Numbered from the stretch's first letter, positions 1-11,447 are shown. The stretch is DNA of 64,000 nt from Diphasiastrum complanatum (GCA_029204225.1 CM055095.1:16954870-17018869), one strand, 5' to 3'. Notes: generated by a model from the sequence alone, not told the origin. Program-made: numbers and translations.

Positions 1-199
1 TTTTGATCTAATGACATTGCTGACTTTTGCTCATCAGTCTTTTTTCATTTTTTTTTTCGTTTCTCTTGTCTTTTTTTTTTTTTTTTTCATATTGTCTTTT
101 TCAAAAGAAATTAACAATTAAGTAGTGAAAACAAGAAATTAAAAAACAAATAAAAATAAAAAATTATTTGGATCATGCTTGCTGAACTGGCAGAGCAGG

Positions 200-990
200 C
201 TACCAAAACTTGCATAATCGGCTGCCATTCATGGGAGTATCAAAGCGTTTTCCATCCAAGTGTTCAAGAATCACTGTTCCATAGTTTAGAATTTTCTTTA
301 CTTTATACGGGCCTTCACCGGTAAACTTCAATTTCCCCTTGATCAGCTTGGTTTTGTACATCAGTGCTAGATCTCCTTCTTTCAGATCCTTTTTGTGTAA
401 TCGACAATCGTGCCATGTCTTACGATGGGCTTTCTCTGTTGCTAACGCATGAACTTCCATCAATCTTGTTTCACATAATTTGTGTAAAGCTTCATGATGT
501 AGTTGTAAAGACTTGTCATCATTTAACCGCTCTGTTGCTGCTATGTGTAAAGATGGTATTAAAAATTCAATCCGCATGACAACATCTTGACCATAAATAA
601 GTTGAAAGGATGTTTGATTTGTACTACTCTTGTAAGCAATTCTGAATGCCCATAATGCTGCATGCAGTTCATGTTCCCAATCAGACCGACTTGCTTCAAC
701 TATTTTTTTCATGATAGTGTAGAGAATCTTATTGGAAGATTCAGCTTGACCATTCCCTCTGGGATAATATGGAGTACTAAATTTGTGTATAACAAAAAAA
801 TCTTCCAGTAAACACTTTATCATTTGATTAACAAAATGTGTACCCCGGTCACTGACAATCTCAATCGGACATCCAAATCTGATAATAATATTTTCATAGA
901 GAAACTTGGCCATAGTTTTTGCATCAGCAACTTTGACAGCTTTGGCTTCAACCCACTTGATCATATAATCAGTTGCTACGATAATGTATC
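200..990 (-). pseudogene. Gypsy integrase catalytic core and C-terminal part (broken)
   Basis: The 254-codon open stretch (964-200) carries the DDE core. The first Asp lies just upstream of the first Met in VATDYMIKW, the second is in IVSDRGTHF, and the Glu is in GNGQAESSNK. The C-terminal part has the usual integrase tail (GEGPYKVKKIL, then a DG turn). A TGA sits directly before YIIVATD, where family members commonly have Arg; a CGA-to-TGA change is likely. The N-terminal HHCC zinc-binding domain is absent, because the frame runs straight back into the end of the RT region near position 1010. The enzyme would join element DNA to the host genome; this copy is dead. Confidence 0.88.
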
Positions 991-1003
991 AGGCCTGAGA
1001 TCC

Positions 1004-2007
1004 TCATTTTTCAAAGGCTTCTAATGCCTCTACTGTCCAAATAGGAACAATAGTCAGTTTGTATATAGGTCTTGCCAAATCCGCAAAGAAGATAATAAAA
1101 ATTCGATAATAGTTTGCATGACCCATAAACACATAAACTCCACGAATTGTTTTTGGCGGTGGCAATTCCACAATAACTTTGATTTTAGAATAATCTGTGG
1201 CAATGCCATGTCTTAATATCATGTGTCCAAGAACAACTCCATGGGAAACCCATATTTGGCACTTTTCTGGATTCAAAACAATTTGATACTTGCAACAACG
1301 TTCAAATACTTTCTCCAGTCGATCCAGGTGGACTGTATCTGAGCTATGGAATTTATGGTCATCCAAGTGAATTTCAAGAAATTTCTAAAAGCAAATTGCA
1401 TTACTCTTTGGAATGAACTTGGTGCATTACAGAGTCCAAACGACATTACTTTGTAAGCATAGGTTTCCCATTCTGTTGCAAAAGCTGTTTTGTGATGATC
1501 TGCAGGTGCAATCTTGACCTGGTTGTATCCACTAAATCCATCCAGAAAACTATAAGCTTCTGCTCTAGCTAGGCGGTCCAAAATGCTTTCAGTAAAATGT
1601 AACGGAAAGTGATCTTTTCGCGTCACTTTGTTCAAGGCCTTGAGATTCACACAAATTCTCAATTTCCCATTCTTCTTAGGAACAATGACAATTGGTAGAA
1701 CCCATTCAGTATGCTCGATCTCATAAATGAAATCGGCGTCAAGCAATCTCTGAAGCTCTTTTTTTATCAGATCCGCAACTTTAGGATTACAACAATAGAA
1801 CTTTGTAACCTTTGAAACTGCATCAGGTATTAAAGGTATAGTACGTTCAATAACTGACGTCGAAATACCCTTGAGATCTTTATAAGTCCATGCAAAGCAA
1901 TCTTGATACTTAATAAGCAATGTTCGTGGCGCTTGAAACTGTTCAAGATTAAGTTGTGATCCAACTTGTACAATCTTTTCTGGTTCTCCTGGTTCAGCAA
2001 GATTCAT
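1004..2007 (-). pseudogene. Gypsy reverse transcriptase (frameshifted)
   Basis: RT motifs in order: WVLPIVIVPKKNGKLRIC, LNKVTRKDHFPL, YSFLDGFSGYNQVKIAP, TAFATEWETYAYKVMSFGL, CNAPSSFQRVMQ, then the catalytic LDD in EIHLDDHKF. The last motif lies in a different frame (ORF 1366-1004) from the rest (ORF 2007-1273), so a frameshift falls just before it, near 1360-1375. The second ORF continues through VLNPEKCQIWV, LGHMI and a finger-like VFMGHANYYRIF, then stops at EALEAFEK. All of RNase H, with its catalytic acidic residues, is missing. Confidence 0.9.
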
Positions 2008-2046
2008 AGGCTGTGTCCTAGCTGGGCCATCATAAACATCTTTCGA

Positions 2047-2996
2047 TCATGGCACTTGTCCTTCGGGTTCACGATGTGCTTTTGGTAACATGATAACCAC
2101 ATCATCCAGTGTATATCTTAAAATGCTCGGGCATTTCATGCTGAACTTCATCTGCATGTTGTTTGACAAAAGGATTTGTCTTGGATTTTTGGTTAGCCTT
2201 CTTAGCAGGAATTGATCATGGAGGTGATGACTTCCGAGAAGATAAACTCTTCTTTGAAGGTGAAGACTTCCTAGATGGTGATGTCTTGCTAGAATTTTGA
2301 CTTGATGAATCTTCGTCAACTTTTCCTTTGCCTTTATCCAGTAAGGGTGGCACATTCTTTTGAGGAGGATTTTTCCATTTCTGGACCGTATTGTAATGTT
2401 GCTTGGCTTGTTTCTTCGTCATTGAACCTATGATCTTGTCTTTTTTCAATATAACTGCTTTTGGTAGTTTTATTGTTGGTTCATCAGGAATATTACGCAC
2501 TCCAAATCTGGTCGAATCCATATGATTTAAAATTTGCTCATCAGTAAGTCCTGCATTGTCATCATAAGTCAAGGCATGACTCACAAGAATGAGTTCATCT
2601 TCAATCGGTTCTGGTATAGGCTCCATTGATATCCAAGCTACATTCAGCAGATTCAATGAAAAAGTGATCGCTATATCCAAAGTTCGATCCACTAATGAAA
2701 TCTAGCTCAAATTGGATTGATTATTTTGTTGACACATATAGCCTACTGTACAGTCAAGTTGCAAGGGCTTGATTCTAGTTGACAGTATCGGTTTGAGAGT
2801 CATAAAAAACTCCCCAATTTTTTACTGGTCGGTCACAAGTATGATCCGTTGTTGATGAATCATCATCCTCTTTTTGAGCCACTGGTTTGATAGTCCAAGT
2901 TACAGGATCAACCTTGACTGCACGTTCACGATTTTCAAAAGTGATTTTCCTGGTACCCCAATTATGAATTATTGCGCAACTCGTAACCATGGGCAT
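2047..2996 (-). pseudogene. Gypsy polyprotein linker between protease and RT
   Basis: Three short open stretches (2996-2775, 2692-2216, 2355-2047) separated by stops. The middle one has a Ser/Lys-rich tail (KTSPSRKSSPSKKS). No catalytic motif was seen. Position between protease and RT and shared orientation suggest it is the variable linker of the pol polyprotein, now broken. Confidence 0.55.
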
Positions 2997-3092
2997 CCCA
3001 ATAGGACTCGATAGACATTTGGCGCTTCAGGTAAGTCCATTACTACGAAAGTAATAACGAATTGTACTCCGACAATTTTGACAGGTATATCT

Positions 3093-3848
3093 TCAACCAT
3101 TTCTCGCGTTGAACTGTTGTTTGATCAGCCAGCTTAATGGCAAAGTCGCAGACTTTATCTTTGTAAGGCCCCACTTTGCACATAGCTTTGTAGAAATCAA
3201 GTTAACTCCCAAACCGCCATCTATCACGGCTACTTCGTTAGGAAATTGTCTATGCTGCATTGGCATGGTGATATTTTTTTGTTCACTTTCCCAAGCTGCT
3301 CCGACATGGATTACTTCATTAGATTCTTCAAATCCGGCACAAAAAAGTGGCTCTTGATGGACTTTTGGTTCAGCTTGAGTTAACTTTTGCGCTAATACTT
3401 CTTTTGCTTTTGGCACCAACTTCAGGAACTCTCCCAACAAAATATTGATCTTATTAGACAAAATATTCATGAGCAGTTCTGTTTGCGGCGCTTCCAATTT
3501 AGTCATCTTGAAGGGTTCTTCATGATGATGCAATTGAGCATTCATATCTATACGTGGATTATTCGGTGGTTGCACTGGTGAAGAACGAACTTCGGTTGTT
3601 GCTTTAGTAGCTTCAAGCGCCTCTTCCTCTTGCAAATATTTAATCCATTGCCCCATATCCTGATATCTTCTCTTTTCTGCATGAAGATTTGAATAGACTC
3701 CAGATGTTGTTGGTATATCAGTTAATGGTATAGAATCATCAGGTACTGGAACTGCTACATGTTCTTTTTGCTTCTGTGCTCTGGTAACCACCATCAAGGA
3801 TACACTTGGTTTATTCTGAACTGCTGGTCTTTGCTTGATTGTTATCAA
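3093..3848 (-). pseudogene. Gypsy aspartic protease region
   Basis: A 251-codon open stretch. Residues near 205-220 read VAVIDGGLGVNLISTKLC, which matches the retropepsin active-site block of plant Gypsy elements, where D-G-G often replaces D-S/T-G. Upstream is a hydrophilic gag-protease linker. The stretch ends soon after the active site, so the C-terminal flap half lies in another frame or is lost. It would cleave the gag-pol precursor. Confidence 0.75.
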
Positions 3849-4947
3849 ATTTACAGGAGCTGTGACCGGTGGCAGCTTCGGTCTTGCTGGACACTCCTTG
3901 TAGCAATGCCCATAACCATAGTCACGACAGAATGGTATAAATTTGTCTTTGTTTGGACATTCTGCAACTATGTGATTTTCTCCACATGCAAAGCATCCAA
4001 GTGGTGCTCTGGTCCAGTTTCTAGATGCTTATTGTTGCACGACAACATAAATAGCATACTGTTATGAAGAGCCACCTTCATAATCATTACTATAATTCCA
4101 TTGTTTGGTACCTGTGTAAGGTCCTGGTTCTATCATATTAGCAAGAGGAGCGGGGTGCTTTGGTGGGACAGGTAAGGCTAATTGTTTCGTGTATCCAAGA
4201 GCAGATTGACGAGGTCTAGCTGTTGGATTTCCTCCATAAAGTGGTTCTTGATATCTCATCTAGGCATATTGTTGTTGAATTATTCTAGGATTGAAGTTGC
4301 AAAAAGCAGTCTCATGATCAGTCGAATTACATAAATGGCATATATTGATTTTCATTCTTTTTTTCAATTGAGGACACTTATAATTCATTATGTGATTTTC
4401 CGTACAAATGGAACACCAAACATTTTCCCTAGTAGGAGAAGTCTTGGCAAACTTCTCAGGTTCCTTGTTCGCTTGTCCATGGAAATCTTCCAATGCTTTG
4501 ATCTTCTCATCAAATTGCAACTACAACTTTTCCATCTGTTTCTGCTGGTTTTTTTTCAAGTTTCTCGAACTCATTGAGCATCATCTTTGCAGTAGCATTG
4601 ACATTCGTTGATGCAATAGTGGTGGATGACGTAGTGGTCTGTGTTGTTGTATAAGGCAACATATTGATATTCGGCTCATCGCCTGAATCTTCATCTTCCT
4701 CTTGTACTACATCATCCATAGCATTTTGCAAAGTTGCATAATCATTGTGGCACGCGAACCCAATACTTAGCCAAAATTTTGACATTTTTCTTATGTGTGG
4801 CACTGCCACACGTGGCATATCCACGCCAAAACTTTTCCTTGGACCCTGCCGGTGAAATCCAAGTTGGAGGTGGGGTCGGGAAAAAAATTTAAATTCTGCA
4901 TGGCACTGCCACGCGTGGCAGTGCCACACAAGTTTTTTTAAACTCAA
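3849..4947 (-). pseudogene. Gypsy gag C-terminus with zinc knuckles
   Basis: Open stretches 4947-4510, 4520-4260 and 4259-4062, plus a short frame near 4010-3880, encode a nucleocapsid-like region. CHLCNSTDHETAFC is a canonical CX2CX4HX4C knuckle. CSICTENHIMNYKC and CFACGENHIVAEC are near-canonical, and CRDYGYGHCYKEC is a degraded fourth. A Pro/Arg-rich spacer (GGNPTARPRQSALGY) lies between them. Knuckles bind element RNA during packaging. Upstream capsid sequence is not recognisable, because from about 4800 rightward the DNA is palindrome-rich. Confidence 0.8.
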
Positions 4948-5215
4948 AACTTAAAATATGAGCGCCAAAATATGTCGGCATGGCACAGCCACACGTGGAA
5001 GTGCCACGTATGGTTGTTATTTAACCAATTGTCATCTGACATGATTCTTTTGGGATTTGCCATGCGTGGCAAATCTCCAAAGAAAATTCCAGAGCGAAGG
5101 CTTTTTTTATTGCCACGCGTGGCAAAATTTGTCAAAAAATTTGCCACGTGTGGCAATATCAAAACACAATACTTAAAGAAATTTTGCTTTGGAAATTTGC
5201 CACGCGTGGCAGTGC
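4800..5215. repeat. Cluster of GCCACGCGTGGC-type palindromes
   Basis: At least seven short palindromes share the core GCCACRYGTGGC. The best is a perfect 26-bp palindrome at 4901-4926 centred on ACGCGT. Others lie at 4804-4817, about 4988-4998, 5055-5074 (one central mismatch), 5110-5125 (perfect 16 bp), 5141-5156 and 5198-5212. Spacing is irregular, so this is not a simple tandem array. The cluster begins where recognisable Gypsy gag sequence ends. Confidence 0.85.
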
Positions 5216-5920
5216 AACATTGGCAATATTATTCTGGCCAATGAAAGAATCCCAAGGCACAATAGTATTTACATCAAGAAAATCACTATCCTTATCAGGG
5301 GTGTCAATAAGACAGTGACTAATATCCTTAAAGGATGATTGAACTGAGGATGATGCAATATGAGGATCAGCAGCAGAAACTTCCTCATAATCCGGGATCT
5401 GAACTAACAAGAAAAGCACGAAACCAGTCTGGTACTCAACAAATCGACATTTTCTGTTGCCATAAGGACACATTGAAGTGCTTTTAAACAGATACAATTT
5501 AGTGGACATTCTATCTAGTCTCTGCCTGAACAGTGGAAAGAAATGGACAAGATCAGTATAATGCATGTAGGAGAGCGAACCTATGGAGATAACAAGTATA
5601 CTAAGTATATCCTTGAATCTAAGATAATGTTCATAAAATACTTCAGTATTGGGTTGTGCAGTCTTGAAAACATGTAAATATGGTTGAAATAGGCTGTGGA
5701 AGTAGTCTAGGTTGTCAATAATTCCAAATTCAGTAAGAAATGCACTTAGGCCGGAATCTCGGGTAGTTTCTTGAGGACGAGGCCATGGCACTGTGGCAGA
5801 TATCGCACTTGTGCGCGAGGGGGACAATACGAGAAAAAAAAATTGTAAAGAGCACGCACAAGAGGGATATGTACGGCAGATAGAACCGGGATATTGCACT
5901 TGTGCACATGTAAAGATCAA
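5159..5920 (-). CDS. Unidentified 253-codon open reading frame
   Basis: An uninterrupted 253-codon frame on the minus strand, long for this AT-rich background. The protein is rich in aromatic residues (for example DYFHSLFQPYLHVFKT) and matches no family I recognise. It shares its last bases with the palindrome cluster and has the same orientation as the Gypsy remnant, so it may be an extra ORF or 5' region of that element, a captured exon, or chance. No signal peptide or clear membrane span was seen. Confidence 0.3.
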   Translation of the reverse strand: MIFTCAQVQYPGSICRTYPSCACSLQFFFLVLSPSRTSAISATVPWPRPQETTRDSGLSAFLTEFGIIDNLDYFHSLFQPYLHVFKTAQPNTEVFYEHYLRFKDILSILVISIGSLSYMHYTDLVHFFPLFRQRLDRMSTKLYLFKSTSMCPYGNRKCRFVEYQTGFVLFLLVQIPDYEEVSAADPHIASSSVQSSFKDISHCLIDTPDKDSDFLDVNTIVPWDSFIGQNNIANVALPRVANFQSKISLSIVF

Positions 5921-6541
5921 GAAATTACAGGCAACACGAAGCGCACACGAGCGATATGCCGTGAAATTTGAGAAAAATAAAACAAAAAATTAATCGGGTT
6001 GCGTGTCTTTTATAGCAAAAATTTTTCACACATGCGGTCAATGGTCAACATACACGTGTTGGATCCCGATTAGTTTGCACGCCAAAGCACATGTGAAGTG
6101 ACAGTTGTACACATGTGAAATGACATCTAGAAACATGTCTGGTGCTCATTGGTTGGATGGACAAGTGTCATTTTTCTATTCGTATGGACGATCACACACG
6201 TGAGAGATGACACCCTGAGATGTGTTGCTAGATCATTGGTTGGACAGTCACCACATGTCACTTTTTAACGATTTGATAGTTTGCATGTGTGACAAGACGT
6301 GCTTTCGCACGTGCGTACCTGTGATATATATCTCACAAACTACGAGGCATTTTTTCATCTTTTTTTTTTCATCCGCATATTGCACTTGTGCGCCACCTTC
6401 TTATTTGCTATTCTACGTACTGCCTTCCCCGTGCACAGGTCCGATATCCCCGCATACGTGTCTCCGCATATCGCACTTGTGCGCCTCTGTTCTATAGTGA
6501 TTGATCTCATTTATACTTCCCTCGCACAAGTTCGATATACC
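5797..6541. repeat. Dispersed GCACTTGTGC repeats preceded by GATAT
   Basis: The motif ATATYGCACTTGTGC occurs in direct orientation at about 5800, 5891, 6377 and 6467, and inverted (GCACAAGTTCGATAT) at about 6521. Between them lie several CACATGTG and CACGTGTT words (6059, 6085, 6115). The core is an imperfect palindrome. No coding sequence was seen in 5994-7035 beyond short chance frames. Confidence 0.6.
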
Positions 6542-7035
6542 GTACAGAATTTCTGTATGTTAGCTGGTGCCACACCCTTGACGTGTCAGTGCCTCATCAG
6601 CCAAAAAGGGTTTCCAGCAGAGATAAAGTTGAGATCCGAGTCTGAGAGCACGAGAATTATTAGTGCTAGGCTAAATGAATATTCTGTGAGCCCCATGATA
6701 ATTCCCGAAAGATGGATAACCATGTGGGAGCTAGCAATTTAGACTATCTCAACTCAAGTAAGAGGTGGAACTCAAATCATTATAGATTGGGATTCACTCA
6801 GTTGCAAGAGGTGGACTCCAAAATATGAACAATTGGATTCTATAGCTCGTGGGTATAGATAGAGGCCTCCACCACGAGTTTCATAGCATTTGTTTTGTAT
6901 TGAAATGTTGTTGCTTTGTTAATTGTAGATTCTACTACTTGCATTTTCCTCCATGCTCCATCTTCATGCATATAGTTTGGGTACTGATGTATGAATGTGT
7001 TTCTTGTTGATTTCTCTTTAAGGATTGGTTTGGGA

Positions 7036-7331
7036 TTAGCATCAAGTAGATGTGTAGGGCTTGGAGGCTGATCCATCATTCCATTCAATTCAGATGCTTC
7101 TTAGTTATCTGCTCCCTGAGGAGTTCTTCTTACAACTGTTGAGTGACAGTTGTAGGAAGAACTTTGTAGGATTCCCATTTGTGTTAGCATCAAGTAGATG
7201 TGCAGGACTTGGAGAGTGATCCACCATTCCAATGAGTTCTGATGTCTCCCACTTTCTGGCTCCCTGAGGAGTTCTCCTTACAACTGTTGAGTGACAATTG
7301 TAGGAAGCACTTTGTAGATTCTGTGATTATA
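7036..7331. repeat. 148-bp tandem duplication
   Basis: The segment starting TTAGCATCAAGTAGATGTG at 7036 recurs at 7184 with scattered differences. Each copy ends in a stem-loop with arms CTTACAACTG and CAGTTGTAGG around TTGAGTGA. No gene was seen from 6600 to 8040. Confidence 0.8.
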
Positions 7332-8046
7332 GTTTAAAGGATGTTATGTTGATACTGTGATTCCAATAGGAGTAGTTTTAGCTTAGTTTCCTGATGTTCC
7401 TATAGATTAGAATAATAATAATTTGCAGTCTGTAACAATAAAGCAAGAACTGAAACAAAACTGTAGAAGTAGGAAATCGAGTTTTGATAGATCCTATATC
7501 CAAGTTGAGCTTCCATTGTCAGTAAAGGATCGAGATTAGGTCGTAGGTGTGCCAATTGACAGGCGAGACACACTACCATTGTACTACAACCAGACAATCG
7601 CCATAACAGTCCCATTACCGAGCAGACCTGTTGTCTGGCAGAATCTCTGTCAAGTAGAATCGTAGCACACAAGGGCTGATTAGCTGCTAATAGAGGAAGA
7701 ATAGGCGCTAATAGATGCTTGCGCTAACAATGGAAGAATTGATGCTAACATTGCTAGATTCGCCAGCTAACATTGGCGCCAATTGCTATTGGCAATCTTC
7801 TTGGATTTTCATCCATAGAACTCGACTTTAGCAGGTATCTTCTAGTTCTTTTTCATTTTCGATTGCTTGCTTGATGTCCTACATTCATATTTTCCACAAG
7901 CATGCATTCTACAATTTCTGTCAGATCGAAATTGCTTCAGAACGATTAATGATACTTCCGAATCTGACCAATATTAATGCAACATTTTCGAAAACCACCG
8001 CCCCACCGCTCTCCAATGCTTCTCACCTTTTTTTCAACAGGGTGCC

Positions 8047-8140
8047 CTGCTAGCGATCTAGCAAGGCAAAAAAAAATGCCCTCTAGCTCTACTCGCTGGA
8101 GGGCATTTTTTTTTCGCCCTACCAGATCGCTGAAAGCGCG
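8047..8140. repeat. Fold-back repeat (inverted repeat), copy 1
   Basis: Arms GGC(A)nTGCCCTC and GAGGGCA(T)nCGCC form a roughly 19-bp stem with a loop of about 15 bases (TAGCTCTACTCGCTG). Outer arms containing AGCGATCT extend the pairing. It resembles a small fold-back or MITE-like element, although no target duplication was recognised. Confidence 0.65.
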
Positions 8141-8261
8141 AAAAAAAATTGCCATTTTCTTCCCTTTCTATGGTCTGGAAGGATTATTCAAATCTAAATG
8201 GTTCATTCTAGACAGTAAACCTTATGGCAGCCTGCTCTATACTCTGAAGAGGAATCCAAAC

Positions 8262-8425
8262 CATGCCCTGCCAACAATCTAGCAGGGCAAAAAAAAAATT
8301 GCCATTTTCTCCCCTGCCTACGGGCAACACAAAAATGTCTCTAGCTCTACTTGTTGGTGAGTAGAGCTAGCATGCAATTGTTTTTGCCCTGCCAGATCGC
8401 TATCAGGGCAAATTTTTTTTGCAAC
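8262..8425. repeat. Fold-back repeat, copy 2
   Basis: Related to the repeat at 8047-8140, with GCCCTGC...GCAGGGC pairs at both ends (about 8262-8290 and 8386-8410) and the loop words TAGCTCTACT and GAGTAGAGCTA in inverted orientation in the middle. Poly(A) and poly(T) runs flank the arms. Confidence 0.6.
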
Positions 8426-8429
8426 AACC

Positions 8430-10169
8430 TGCCTATGAATATATAAAATTTGCCTATAAAATATGCAACAATCTGCAACAAACATAATGAATATGTCCAT
8501 TCATTGGTTGAATGTTGTGTGTTATTTATTCTCTCATTAATTACAAAAAATGCCAAGAACTTGGTGGTGTTTTATGGCACAACATGGTTTTGACAAGATC
8601 ACGGGCCAAAGTTTTGTTACTAGTGTCCAATATGGATACAAACGAATCACAGATGGTCGAGGCAATGGTGACTGATGAGGTAATCTTAATGTTGTATTGA
8701 CTAATGGATCATTACTCAATAATTTCTTTGCAATTAATAACATAGCTATTAGGAGTGGTCATGATTATGTTGTCTAGTCTAAATGTTGGTAAGGTTTGTT
8801 TTGTAATTTTGGGTGAGGTAGATGTTCCCAAGTTGAATTAAATCTCAAGTTTGCATGGAGTACAATGTTTTACATTCTATATAGATGGAAGTTCGATGGC
8901 ACATGCTCATCAACATATTTGGTGAAGTGGTTAAAAGACATGTACGTCAATGTGTTGGTATTGTAAATCGAAGACATATACATCAATGTGCTTAATATTG
9001 TAATACTAGTGTTTATGACGTTATAAAATGCATCTTTCTATAGCTAGCCATAAGTAATAATTTGCGTGCAAAAAACTCGCAAAACTCGCTTTCCATTTAC
9101 TCGCAAAATGTTTGGACTCTCCTCAAAGGAGATTCATGAGATATATTCGCGCTACTACGGACCAGTGCATCTGGACTTATCCGATCCATTGAGGCCCATT
9201 TCCCTAGCATTCAATGCAAGAAATCACAACACAAATAGTGAAAATAATAAAGTATTGTCTCAAAATCAAGATCTCTCATCAAGAATGGATTATTTACAAT
9301 AATGATCTTTATAGATCAAGTCATTTCGACTTGGTGTGCTGACTTAAAAGGTCTGGCACATGTGGGGAATGCCACATCATCCTATATCAGCCAATAAATG
9401 CAAGATAAGCCCCCACCTCTTTGAATCCTAACTTGGTGCCATTGCCTCACCATGATTTGCTTAATTTGAGGTGATTTCTCCTAACTTATAGTAGATCAAC
9501 TCCTACTGATATTTTCTAGATATATACACATTTGGGAACAGCTTCTCACATGTGGAAACCATGTCTCATTCACATGGGAATGCATGATCTATCAATGAAA
9601 TGGTGCCACATGGCAATTTTCTACTTGACTAGCTTCCAACTAGTTCATACTTGAGTCAATCAAGACAAATTCAATATAACTAAATCTAGATGCATTTATG
9701 ACTACCATTCACATGTGAGAATAGGCTCCACACGTGTGGGATCAAGTTACGTACAAATCAACTTTGATCAAATAGCTAAATTCTGACAATTTTAACATTA
9801 TATAACCATAGAAACATGTCTCTCAATTTTTTTTCAATTTAGAGTTATGTAGAGATAGATATGTGCATCTAAGCTATCCATGTCAAGTGCTGAAAATTAT
9901 TGAAAGGTGCTAAAGTTGGGGCTATCTACTTTACAAAATCCTTTAAGAAACATGTATATAAACAAAATTAAATCTGGAGTCCTATAGAGATATATAACCT
10001 AAAGTTACCCATGTGAAGTTTTGAAAAGCGATGAATATTGAGGTTTTTTAGGGCTAAATTGTCATCAATTGAGAGAGAGAAAAATTAACTCTTCCGATAA
10101 CACAATGAAGAGTCAAGTTTACTTCCACATACAATTGAAAGATTAAAAATTCAATCATTTGATGGCATG
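8430..10169. other. No gene recognised
   Basis: AT-rich sequence with only short chance frames. CACATGTG and CACACGTGTGG words recur at about 9358, 9550, 9710 and 9730. Confidence 0.6.
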
Positions 10170-10174
10170 TTATG
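10170..10174. other. Target-site duplication, left copy (TTATG)
   Basis: Matches TTATG at 15013-15017 directly after the right LTR. Confidence 0.9.
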
Positions 10175-11433
10175 TGTTGTAAAGCTATCTTCATAAGCTT
10201 TACTTCCGGCGCTACAGGCGCCATCATTGTCCCCGGCGCCAGCAGCGCCCCTGCTGCTCCTGGCGCCAACAGCGCCGGCGCCACTCCCGGTGCCACTGTG
10301 ACCAGAATCCAGCCGGCACCAAGTTCCTATGGCTGAAAATCTTTGATCGGTTCTAGGTAAGTCCAGAGAGCTCAGATCGATGTGCAATCACCTCACACGA
10401 TCTAGGCATGATTAAAGGAAGCCTGGGGATCAATAAAATCTAGAGAGAGAAAATGACTTTCTAGAAAGAGAAAATCCTAGAGAGAGAAAAATGTGCTTTA
10501 CCAGCTTGGGTAGAGTGCTTGGTATGAAGGGGAGGGGGGGGGGGGGGTGTGCCGAATCCCACCAATACTATAGGGGAGTGCGGGTTGCGACTCAGGGATA
10601 GCTCCAACCAAGTCTTAGCCTCCCTTGCTGGAATGTTGTCCTGGCACTCGCCTTGGCACGCTAGCTCCCCGGAGACTAGGGTCGGTCATACACTTGAAAT
10701 GTAACCTTCTCAGATTTATCAATAAAGTGGGATTTTCCTCAAAATGACTTTGACTACCTTCTGGGTTTCAGTGTTCGGTAAAAGCGCCAGTTGTAAGGCC
10801 GCTTCAAAATTTTTAAGTTGGCACATAGCTGAGGGTCGTATCCCGGGATGCCAGCGGTATGCCGTCGGGACCATTCGATCTGTGGCGCCAGCGGTATGCT
10901 GTCGGGGCCATTTGGTCCAGGAACTAATTGTCTCCATATCTGTCGCGGCTTGTGGTTTTGAGTGTTCCTTGCATGAACGTGGATGGGTTAAGCTCTTGGG
11001 GAACGGGCTCTAACCTGTCGGCTGAGTTGGATGGCTTGCTTGGGTGGAAGTTATATGTTTATGGCTGTCCAGTCTGACGTGGCGCCAGGTTGGGTTCCAG
11101 CGCTCGTGACGAAGCTTTCAGTTGGTTAAGTCTGATGTAAGTCAGACCGCTTGCTTGGAATGGATGTTACTCGTTTGTAACGAAGCTTCGAGTTGGTTAA
11201 GTTTGATGTATGTCGGGTGGCTTGCTTGGAGAGAAGTCACCCACATCGGGACCCCCGATCTGGCATGGCACCAGGTTGGATCTCAATGTTGGTTTTCGGA
11301 ACTTCAAGTTGGTTAAGTCTGATCGTTGCTGGCGAGTTGGCTGCTTGTATGTCAAGTGGGTTTGGACGGCAAGAGTTGAAGACTGGGAATCTAAGTCCTG
11401 GTTCCCGGCTCCCTTTGGGATGCCTGCGCTACA
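10175..11433 (+). repeat. 5' LTR
   Basis: 1259 bp, TG...CA bounded. The U3 side is unusually GC-rich with many GGCGCC words (10205-10310). A poly(G) run lies at about 10530-10547. In the distal third a segment with CTTCRAGTTGGTTAAGT followed by GCTTGCTTGG recurs three to four times (about 11000-11360). It aligns throughout with 13774-15012, with small indels such as an extra 12-base block near 10285. Confidence 0.95.
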
Positions 11434-11435
11434 TG

Positions 11436-11447
11436 TAGTATCAGAGC
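11436..11447 (+). other. Primer binding site (initiator-Met tRNA)
   Basis: TAGTATCAGAGC, one mismatch from the plant consensus TGGTATCAGAGC, begins two bases after the LTR end. Confidence 0.85.

Larger units (their letters stand above)
1..4950 (-). mobile_element. Decayed Ty3/Gypsy LTR retrotransposon, internal region
   Basis: Read on the minus strand, the order is gag zinc knuckles (about 4520-3890), aspartic protease (3848-3093), a low-complexity linker (2996-2047), reverse transcriptase (2007-1004) and integrase (about 990-200). This order, with integrase after RT, is diagnostic of Ty3/Gypsy. Several stops and frameshifts separate the blocks, so it cannot make a polyprotein. No LTR was identified: the 3' end probably runs off the left edge, and the 5' part of gag is replaced by a palindrome-rich segment. 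Confidence 0.9.
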
